Of a stretch of DNA of 5,191 nt, positions 1-5,191 are shown in pieces. Origin of the DNA: Rubritepida sp. (GTDB taxonomy: Bacteria; Pseudomonadota; Alphaproteobacteria; Acetobacterales; Acetobacteraceae); contig SKWC01000275.1 in the NCBI GenBank assembly GCA_007129145.1, forward strand, positions 1 to 5,191, written 5' to 3'. Within the stretch, counting starts at the first letter, position 1. Each line of letters starts with the position of its first letter. The notes beneath the pieces were generated by a model, which was not told the DNA's origin, did no database searches, and saw nothing but the letters and a program-made list of their open reading frames with translations. The position numbers and the translations under genes are program-made.

Positions 1-1283
1 CGCTGGACAGCCGCCCCTACGACATGGACATCGCGACGCAGGTGCCGCATGCGGCGCTGCGCGTCTTCGTGATGGGCCGCCGCGGCTTCGAGCGCGAGCC
101 CGCAACCGAGGCCGACCGCGCCGCCATGGCCCGCCTCGCGCGGGAGGGGATCGAGGCCGGCGCGCTGGGCTTCTCCACCTCGCGCGCCATCGCGCACAAG
201 ACGCTGGCGGGCGAACCCACCCCCACCCTGGGGGCGGCCGAGATCGAACTGGCCGAGATCGCCGCCAACCTCGGCCGCGGCTGGATGCAGCTGATCTCCG
301 ACTTCGACGACCCGGCCGAGGAGGAATGGGAGCGGCTGCACCGCATCCTGACACTCTCCGGCCGGCCGATGACCTTCAGCCTGCTGCAGCGCGAGAGCCG
401 CCCCGACTTCTGGCGCTGGCTGCTGAAGAAGGTGGATGAGGCCAATGCCGAGGGGCTGCGCATCACCGGCCAGGTGATGGGCCGCCCTGTGGGGCTGATG
501 TTCGGCTGGGAACTCTCGCAGCACCCCTTCCTGACCCGCGCGGGCTTCCGCGAGGTGGCGCACCTGCCCCTGCCCGAGCGCGTGGCCGCACTGCGCGACC
601 CCGCCCGCCGCGCCCGCATCCTGGCCGAGCCCACGGTGGACCCGGCGCTGCGCGCCCGGCTGAACAACTACGCGCGCATCTACAAGCTGACCATGGATTA
701 TGAGCCGCCGCCCGAGGCCAGCGTGCTGGAGCAGGCCCGCACCCTCGGCCGCGAGCCCGAGGATCTCTGCTACGACTGGATGCTGGAGCAGGACGGCCGG
801 GCCATCCTGAACCGCCCGCTGCTTAACTACGCCGACGGCAATCTGGATGCGATCCGCGAGATGGTGACGCATCCGAACACGCTGCTGGGCCTGGGCGATG
901 GCGGGGCGCATGTGGGCTACATCTGCGACGCCTCCGCCCCCACCCACATGCTGACGCATTGGGCGCGCGACCGTGCGCGTGGCGCGAAGCTGCCGGTGGA
1001 GTTCGTGGTGAAGCGCCTGTCCTCGGACAACGCCCGCGCGCTGGGGCTGAACGACCGCGGCCAGGTGAAGCCGGGCCTGAAGGCCGACCTGAACGTCATC
1101 GACTTCGACGCGCTTGGGCTGGACCGCCCCGAGATGCGCTACGACCTGCCCGCCGGCGGCAAGCGGCTGGTGCAGGGCGCGCGCGGCTATGCTGCGACGC
1201 TGGTCTCGGGCCAGGTGGTGCATCAGGATGGCCAGGCGACGGGCGCGCTGCCCGGCCGCCTGATCCGGGGAGGCAGGGCATGA
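1..1283 (+). CDS. D-aminoacylase-like amidohydrolase, upstream paralogue (5' partial)
   Basis: This is the C-terminal three quarters of an amidohydrolase-superfamily enzyme of the N-acyl-D-amino-acid deacylase (amidohydrolase_3) type, probably a cytoplasmic metal-dependent hydrolase of an amide bond. The frame is open from base 3, giving 426 visible residues. Alignment by eye with the downstream gene puts the first visible residue near its position 138, so about 137 residues, including the N-terminal beta domain and the HxH metal motif, lie outside the window. Visible landmarks are PHAALRVFVMG (bases 45-77), FSTSRAIAHKTLAGE (171-215), RPVGLMFG (483-506) and the barrel-end GLGDGGAHVG (891-920) with the putative catalytic Asp at 897-899. 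The tail GALPGRLIRGG closely matches that of the next gene. The ATG at base 24 is internal, because the homology runs through it. The stop overlaps the next start. The true substrate cannot be read from the sequence; a dihydroorotase- or hydantoinase-like activity is less likely. Confidence 0.88.
   Translation, partial: LDSRPYDMDIATQVPHAALRVFVMGRRGFEREPATEADRAAMARLAREGIEAGALGFSTSRAIAHKTLAGEPTPTLGAAEIELAEIAANLGRGWMQLISDFDDPAEEEWERLHRILTLSGRPMTFSLLQRESRPDFWRWLLKKVDEANAEGLRITGQVMGRPVGLMFGWELSQHPFLTRAGFREVAHLPLPERVAALRDPARRARILAEPTVDPALRARLNNYARIYKLTMDYEPPPEASVLEQARTLGREPEDLCYDWMLEQDGRAILNRPLLNYADGNLDAIREMVTHPNTLLGLGDGGAHVGYICDASAPTHMLTHWARDRARGAKLPVEFVVKRLSSDNARALGLNDRGQVKPGLKADLNVIDFDALGLDRPEMRYDLPAGGKRLVQGARGYAATLVSGQVVHQDGQATGALPGRLIRGGRA
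1267..1282 (+). promoter_or_regulatory. Ribosome binding site and ATGA stop/start overlap between the two amidohydrolase genes
   Basis: GGAGG at 1269-1273 lies 6 nt before the ATG at 1280-1282, which is good Shine-Dalgarno spacing. It sits within the last codons of the upstream gene. The upstream TGA (1281-1283) overlaps this ATG as ATGA, a configuration known to allow translational coupling. The site fixes the start of the downstream gene and excludes the much longer in-frame opening that runs back to base 959. Confidence 0.8.
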
Positions 1284-2980
1284 GCCATGATCTGGTGATC
1301 CGCGGCGGCTGGGTGCTGGACGGCACCGGCGCGCCCGGCTTCGAGGCCGACATAGCCGTGGATGGCGGCACCATCACCGCCGTGGGCAAGGTCGCCGCCC
1401 GCGGCCGCGAGGAGATGGACGCGAAGGGGCTTCTGGTCACGCCCGGCTTCGTGGACATCCACACCCATTACGACGGCCAGGCGGTGTGGGATTCCCACCT
1501 CGCCCCCTCCGCGCTGCATGGCGTGACCACGGCGCTGATGGGCAATTGCGGCGTGGGCTTCGCCCCCTGCCGCGCCGAGGACCGCGGCACCCTCATCGAA
1601 CTCATGGAGGGCGTGGAGGACATCCCCGGCCCGGTGCTCCATGAGGGGCTGAACTGGTCCTGGGAAAGCTTCCCCGAATACCTGGACACGCTGGAGCGCA
1701 AGGCGCGCGACATCGACATCGGCGCGCTGCTGCCGCATGCCGCCGCGCGGGTGAATGTGATGGGCAAGCGCGCCCTGCGGCTTGAGAACGCCACGGCCGA
1801 GGACATCGCGCGGATGCGCGCCATCACCGCCGAGGCGGTGGCGGCCGGCGCCTTCGGCGCCTCGACCAGCCGCACCATCAGCCACAAGACCCTGGCGGGC
1901 GACCACACCCCCACGCTGAAGGCGCAGGAGGAGGAACTTCTCGGCCTCGCCGCCGGCATGGCCGAGGGCGGGGGCGGGCTGCTGGAGCTGATCTCGGACT
2001 GGAACACGCCCGACCCGGCGACGGAATTCGCCATCGTGCGGCGCGTGGCGGCCGCCACCGGCCAGCCCGTGGTGTTCAGCCTGACCGCGCGCCACGACCG
2101 CACCGAGGCCTGGAAGGAATTGCTTGCCCTGGCCGAGGACGCGATCGCCGGCGGCCTCGACATCCGCCCCGTCTTCCCGCCGCGGCCCATCGGCATCCTG
2201 CTCGGCCTGGTGGGCTCGCAGAATCCCTTCTCGGGCTGCCCCTCCTACCGCGAGATCGCGCATCTGCCGCCCGCCGATCGCGCCGCCGCCATGCGCGAGC
2301 CCGCGCGGCGCGCGGCCATCCTGTCCGAGGACCGGATCAAGGGGTCGAACTTCCCGGTCATCACCCGGCTGCACTGGGCGCGGATGTTCCCCTTCGGCGA
2401 CCCGCCCGACTACACCCCGCCGCGCGAAAAGAGCATGGAGGCGCTGGCGGCGGCGGCCGGCTGCAGCCCCGAGGAATTCACCTACGACCTGCTGGCCGCG
2501 GGCGATGGCACCAACTTCATCTTCGCGCCGCTGACCAACTTCGCCGACTACACGCTGGATGCCTCGGCCGAATGCCTGCGGCACCGCTGCACCATCGTGG
2601 GCCTGTCGGACGGCGGGGCGCATGTCGGCTTCATCTCGGACGGCAGCTTCCCGACCTTCCTGCTGATGCACTGGTCGAAGCAGGGCTTCCCCATGGAGGA
2701 GCTGGTGCGCCGCCAGACCAGCGACACCGCCCGCGCCATGGGCCTGACCGACCGCGGCGTCCTGGCGCCGGGGATGCTGGCCGACATCAACCTGATCGCC
2801 GAGGGCGAGCTCGGGCTGCCGCAGCCGCGCATGATACACGACCTGCCCGCGGGCGGGCGGCGGCTGCTGCAGGGGGCGAATGGCTACCGCGCCACCATCA
2901 AGCGCGGCGTCGTGACCTACCGCGACGGCGAGGCGACGGGCGCCCTGCCCGGAAGGCTGCTGCGGCGCGGCCGGGACTGA
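1280..2980 (+). CDS. D-aminoacylase-like amidohydrolase, downstream paralogue (complete)
   Basis: This is a 566-aa amidohydrolase-superfamily protein (N-acyl-D-amino-acid deacylase / amidohydrolase_3 type), of normal length for the longer members of that family and with no signal peptide, so it is probably cytoplasmic. Residues 1-55 form the N-terminal beta segment (DLVIRGGWVLDGTG). The metal motif HTHYDG follows, with His61 and His63, then GNCGVGFAPC with Cys90, the position used as a zinc ligand in D-aminoacylases. GLSDGGAHVGF (441-451) carries the putative catalytic Asp444. The C-terminal beta part contains ADINLI and DLPAGG. His153, His202, His328, His448 and His464 are shared with the upstream paralogue. 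The start is supported by GGAGG 6 nt upstream and by the LVIRGG opening typical of the family. The pair is one transcription unit. Family assignment is firm. The substrate (N-acyl-D-amino acid, N-carbamoyl compound, cyclic amide or other) is not determined. Confidence 0.92.
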   Translation: MSHDLVIRGGWVLDGTGAPGFEADIAVDGGTITAVGKVAARGREEMDAKGLLVTPGFVDIHTHYDGQAVWDSHLAPSALHGVTTALMGNCGVGFAPCRAEDRGTLIELMEGVEDIPGPVLHEGLNWSWESFPEYLDTLERKARDIDIGALLPHAAARVNVMGKRALRLENATAEDIARMRAITAEAVAAGAFGASTSRTISHKTLAGDHTPTLKAQEEELLGLAAGMAEGGGGLLELISDWNTPDPATEFAIVRRVAAATGQPVVFSLTARHDRTEAWKELLALAEDAIAGGLDIRPVFPPRPIGILLGLVGSQNPFSGCPSYREIAHLPPADRAAAMREPARRAAILSEDRIKGSNFPVITRLHWARMFPFGDPPDYTPPREKSMEALAAAAGCSPEEFTYDLLAAGDGTNFIFAPLTNFADYTLDASAECLRHRCTIVGLSDGGAHVGFISDGSFPTFLLMHWSKQGFPMEELVRRQTSDTARAMGLTDRGVLAPGMLADINLIAEGELGLPQPRMIHDLPAGGRRLLQGANGYRATIKRGVVTYRDGEATGALPGRLLRRGRD

Positions 2981-2985
2981 GGTTA

Positions 2986-2997
2986 CTCAGGCCTGAG
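2986..2997. other. 12-bp perfect palindrome at the convergent gene junction
   Basis: CTCAGGCCTGAG is self-complementary and covers the stop codon of the - strand CorB gene, 5 bp past the + strand stop. As RNA it could form only a 4-bp stem with a 4-nt loop, and no T-run follows on either strand. It is therefore at best a weak element of a bidirectional terminator, and may be chance. Confidence 0.25.
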
Positions 2998-4276
2998 GGG
3001 CGGCGGGCGGCGGGCGGACCAGCACACGGTCCACCCGCAAGCCGCGCCGCTCCAGCACGGTCAGCCGGTATTCGCCGACGCTGACCTCCTCGTTCACCGG
3101 CGGCACCCCGCCCAGCCGCGCCACCACCAGCCCGCCGATCGTCGCGGCCTCTTCCTCCGGCAGCGTCCAGTTCAGCTCGCGGTTGATGTCGCGCACCCGG
3201 ACATCGCCGCGCACCTCCACCTGGCCGGTGCCGGCAAGGTCGCCCAGGATGGCCTCGCCACGCTCGGCGATCGGGCCGACCACCACCTCCAGGATGTCCT
3301 CCAGCGTCACCAGCCCCTTGAGCGAGCCGTATTCATCCATCACCAGCGCCATGCGGTTGGTGCTTCGGCGGAACTCATGCAGCTGCGAGCGGATGGGCCG
3401 CGTCTCACGCACCACCAGCGGGGGCGCGACATGGGCGGTGAGGTCGAGTCGTGTCGCATCGCCCTCGGCGGCCAGCAGCGCGCGCAGCGCCTCGCGCGCA
3501 TGCAGGATACCGATGATCTCCTCGCCGCCGCGCCGCCACAGCGGCAGCCGGGAGTGGGGCTGGTCGAGCATCCGCTGGATGGCCCGCGCGGGCGGGATGT
3601 CAGCATCGAGAGCCACAATTCGCGAGCGATGCGTCATCACGTCGCGAACCACCATGTCATCGAGCGCCAGCACGCCGCGCAGCATCCGGCGCTCCTCCAC
3701 CGCGGCGCGGTCGGCCTCGCCCTGCTGGCCCATGCCGTGCAGTTCAATGGCGCCCAGCAGTTCATCCTCGGTGATGCCGGGGCTCTCCTTGGCAGGCGCG
3801 CGGACGCCGAACACCGCGAGCGTCTGGCGCACCAGCCAGGTCACCCCGCGCGCGGCGGGGCCGAATCCGGCCACCAGCAGGCGCAGCAGCACCGCCATGC
3901 GCAGCGCCGCGCGGTCGGGCGAGCGCAGCGCGATCGTCTTGGGCAACACCTCCGAGAACACGACCAGCAGCAGCGTCATCGCCAGCGAGGCGTAGATCAC
4001 GCCACCCTCGCCGAACCAGGCGATCAGCAGCCCCGAGGCCAGCGCGGTGGCGGTGGTGTTGACCAGGTTGTTGCCGAGCAGGATGGCGGCCACCACCTCC
4101 TCGCGCTTTTCGCCCAACGTTGTGAGATGCGCGGCCCTGCTGTCGCCCTCGCGCGCGCGGCGCAGCACGAAGGCGCGGCTGGCGGCAGTGAAGGCGGTTT
4201 CGGTGCCGGAGAACAGGGCAGACATGACCAACAGCGCCAGGATCGCCCCCAGCAGAAGCAGTTCTCCGAAACCCAT
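2987..4276 (-). CDS. CorB/CNNM-type HlyC/CorC family membrane protein (DUF21-CBS-CBS-CorC_HlyC)
   Basis: This 429-aa inner-membrane protein has the full CorB/CNNM architecture. The DUF21 region (about residues 1-155) shows hydrophobic segments near 4-22, 62-88, 92-112 and 124-150. Its conserved polar motifs are FSGTETAF (22-29), GNNLVNT (68-74) and SEVLPKT (108-114). Ser23, Asn70 and Glu109 are candidate Mg2+-site residues by family analogy. A linker (ITEDELLGAIE) leads into paired CBS domains at about 207-335: the first opens with VRDVMTHRSRIVALD, the second holds MDEYGSLKGLVTLEDILE, the type of segment that contacts ATP in this family. A CorC_HlyC domain (about 350-422) closes the protein. 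Family members export or exchange Mg2+ or other divalent cations; the name hemolysin is historical. The ATG at 4276 has AGGAGG only 2 nt upstream, but no better start exists: the frame closes at 4304-4306. It lies 44 bp downstream of the oxidoreductase on the same strand, so co-transcription is likely. Confidence 0.93.
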   Translation of the reverse strand: MGFGELLLLGAILALLVMSALFSGTETAFTAASRAFVLRRAREGDSRAAHLTTLGEKREEVVAAILLGNNLVNTTATALASGLLIAWFGEGGVIYASLAMTLLLVVFSEVLPKTIALRSPDRAALRMAVLLRLLVAGFGPAARGVTWLVRQTLAVFGVRAPAKESPGITEDELLGAIELHGMGQQGEADRAAVEERRMLRGVLALDDMVVRDVMTHRSRIVALDADIPPARAIQRMLDQPHSRLPLWRRGGEEIIGILHAREALRALLAAEGDATRLDLTAHVAPPLVVRETRPIRSQLHEFRRSTNRMALVMDEYGSLKGLVTLEDILEVVVGPIAERGEAILGDLAGTGQVEVRGDVRVRDINRELNWTLPEEEAATIGGLVVARLGGVPPVNEEVSVGEYRLTVLERRGLRVDRVLVRPPPAAPQA

Positions 4277-4320
4277 CGCCTCCTGACTCCGCAGCCCCGC
4301 CGCTTATGCCACGGCGCGGC
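4277..4320 (-). promoter_or_regulatory. 44-bp spacer with a closely set Shine-Dalgarno for the CorB-type gene
   Basis: The spacer between the oxidoreductase stop and the CorB-type start carries AGGAGG on the - strand (4279-4284), only 2 nt from the ATG, which is shorter than the usual 5-9 nt. A possible small hairpin (CGCCG at 4316-4312 with CGGCG at 4302-4298, loop of 7-9 nt) precedes it but has no U-tract, so it does not look like an intrinsic terminator. I see no convincing -35/-10 promoter in this space. Confidence 0.55.
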
Positions 4321-5191
4321 TCAACCCGCGATGGCCGCCTCGATACGCAGCGCGGCATCCAGCGCCGCGCGCCCCGCCGCCCCGTCCGCCTCATGCGGCG
4401 CCTGGTCCAGGATGGCGGCGATGAAGGCGGCGTGCTGCGCCTCCAGGCTGTCATGGTCGCTCCAGGAACGGCGCTCGATGCCCCAGCCGGGCAGGTGCTC
4501 GACGGCCGCGCCGCCCCCCTGGGGGGACAGGAACTCCAGGCTGCGCGCCAGGAAATCCACCCGCAGCTCGCCCTCGGGGCCGAGCGCGCGCAGCCGGCGC
4601 TCCAGCCCGGTCGCGAGCCGGCTGGCCGTGACGTGGGCGCGGGTGCCGTCCGCGAAGCCCAGATGCGCCACCGCCCAATCGGCGTGCGGCGTCACCACCG
4701 CACCGCCCACCGCCTGGACGGAGGAGAGCGGCGCGCCCGCCAGCGACAAAATCAGGTCGAGATCGTGGATCATCAGGTCCAGCACGACCGAGACATCAAG
4801 GCTGCGCGGCCGGAAGGGCGCGACGCGCACTGCCTCCAGCGCCCGCAGCCGCCGCGCGCCCATGCTCTCGTTCAGGCTGTCACGCAGGGTGCGGATGGCC
4901 GCGGAGTGGCGCTCGATATGGCCCACCATCAGCACGCGGCCGGCCTTTTCGGCGGCCGCGATCATCGCATCCGCCTCGGTGGTGGTGGCGGCGATGGGCT
5001 TTTCCACGAAGACATGCGCCCCGCCCGCCAGGGCGCGCAGCGCCAGCGGCGCGTGGTGGCGCGTGGGGGTCGCGATCACCACCGCATCGGCGGCCAGGGC
5101 GGCATCGAGGCCAAGCGCGGCGCAGCCCGCCTCCTGGGCGATGGCGGCCGCGCGGGCGGGGTCGGCGTCGTGCAGGCCGAGCAGCCGCGCA
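4321..5191 (-). CDS. Gfo/Idh/MocA-family NAD(P)-dependent oxidoreductase, GnnA-like (5' partial)
   Basis: At least 289 C-terminal residues of a Gfo/Idh/MocA sugar-type oxidoreductase are visible. The frame stays open to the right edge, so the start and the GxGxxG nucleotide-binding loop (about 40 residues) lie outside the window. The end of the Rossmann domain shows AVVIATPTRHHAPLA and then FVEKPIA, whose EKP lysine (4999-5001) is the conserved catalytic or cofactor-contact residue. GHIERH follows, then VVLDLMIHDLDL, with the active-site-type His at 4765-4767, and the C-terminal alpha/beta domain. The GTG at 5080-5082 is internal: family sequence (RLLGLHDADP...) continues upstream of it. The combination GHIER, APFRPRS, VVLDLMIHDLDL and TPHAD resembles GnnA, the UDP-GlcNAc 3-dehydrogenase branch found near lpxA and lpxB. 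That sub-family assignment comes from memory of motifs and is tentative; another sugar or inositol dehydrogenase is possible. Family assignment is firm. Confidence 0.88.
   Translation of the reverse strand, partial: ARLLGLHDADPARAAAIAQEAGCAALGLDAALAADAVVIATPTRHHAPLALRALAGGAHVFVEKPIAATTTEADAMIAAAEKAGRVLMVGHIERHSAAIRTLRDSLNESMGARRLRALEAVRVAPFRPRSLDVSVVLDLMIHDLDLILSLAGAPLSSVQAVGGAVVTPHADWAVAHLGFADGTRAHVTASRLATGLERRLRALGPEGELRVDFLARSLEFLSPQGGGAAVEHLPGWGIERRSWSDHDSLEAQHAAFIAAILDQAPHEADGAAGRAALDAALRIEAAIAG

Noticed and set aside
17..667. 216-aa open frame on the - strand opposite the first amidohydrolase
   Set aside because: It is an Arg/Ser/Ala-rich shadow of the conserved + strand gene with no recognisable family.
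959..1279. In-frame upstream extension of the second amidohydrolase back to an ATG at 959
   Set aside because: The extra 107 residues are low-complexity Arg/Ala/Gly/Pro sequence read out of frame with the well-supported upstream gene. The ATG at 1280 has a good Shine-Dalgarno and starts the family's own LVIRGG segment.
1..1283. First amidohydrolase as a pseudogene or a fragment left by recombination
   Set aside because: The frame is open from the left edge to its stop, the core motifs are intact and the stop overlaps the next start as in a working operon. The missing N-terminus is explained by the window edge.
1223..2839. 538-aa open frame on the - strand opposite the second amidohydrolase
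   Set aside because: Long antisense frames are expected in very GC-rich coding DNA. Its product has no recognisable domain and is rich in His, Arg, Gly and Ala, whereas the + strand frame carries clear family motifs.
2997..3016. GGCGGGC-like short tandem repeat
   Set aside because: It encodes the Pro/Ala-rich C-terminal tail of the CorB-type protein and is explained by GC-rich codon use; there are too few units to call a functional repeat.
3183..3995. 270-aa open frame on the + strand opposite the CorB-type gene
   Set aside because: It is Ser/Arg-rich with no domain, and the opposite strand encodes a complete DUF21-CBS-CorC_HlyC protein.
4298..4316. Possible hairpin between the oxidoreductase and CorB-type genes as an intrinsic terminator
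   Set aside because: The stem is only 5 bp plus a wobble pair and no U-tract follows. Such short GC stems arise by chance at this base composition.
5080..5082. GTG as start codon of the oxidoreductase
   Set aside because: The frame continues upstream with recognisable Rossmann-fold sequence to the window edge, so the codon encodes an internal Val and the gene is truncated by the window rather than short.

Overview
The window is very GC-rich and almost entirely coding. The codons end mostly in G or C, and the protein families present suit a high-GC alphaproteobacterium. Acetobacteraceae (Roseomonas-like) is my best guess, but it rests on composition and general family resemblance only; no rRNA or other marker gene is present.

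Layout. On the + strand, bases 1-2980 hold two tandem paralogous genes of the amidohydrolase superfamily, in the D-aminoacylase-like (amidohydrolase_3) branch. The first is cut by the left edge and lacks about 137 N-terminal residues. The second is complete (1280-2980, 566 aa). They overlap by four bases (ATGA), so they are almost certainly co-transcribed and probably translationally coupled. On the - strand, bases 2987-5191 hold a second, convergent unit. A Gfo/Idh/MocA-family NAD(P)-dependent oxidoreductase, cut by the right edge, is followed after 44 bp by a complete CorB/CNNM-type (HlyC/CorC family) membrane protein with DUF21, paired CBS and CorC_HlyC domains. The two units meet tail to tail with 6 bp between their stop codons.

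How the genes may work together. The amidohydrolase pair looks like an accessory catabolic module acting on N-acylated or cyclic amide substrates, perhaps with two related specificities. Its transporter and regulator, if any, lie left of the window. The oxidoreductase resembles the GnnA-like branch often found near lipid A genes, so the right-hand unit may be the tail of an envelope or lipid A operon. CorB would then be a downstream passenger concerned with divalent cation export or homeostasis.

I found no RNA gene, mobile element, CRISPR array, phage gene, strong promoter or convincing intrinsic terminator. No stretch over 44 bp lacks a gene. I do not see an undescribed system here. The most notable points are the tandem paralogue pair with non-classical metal-site motifs and the possible lipid A link of the oxidoreductase.
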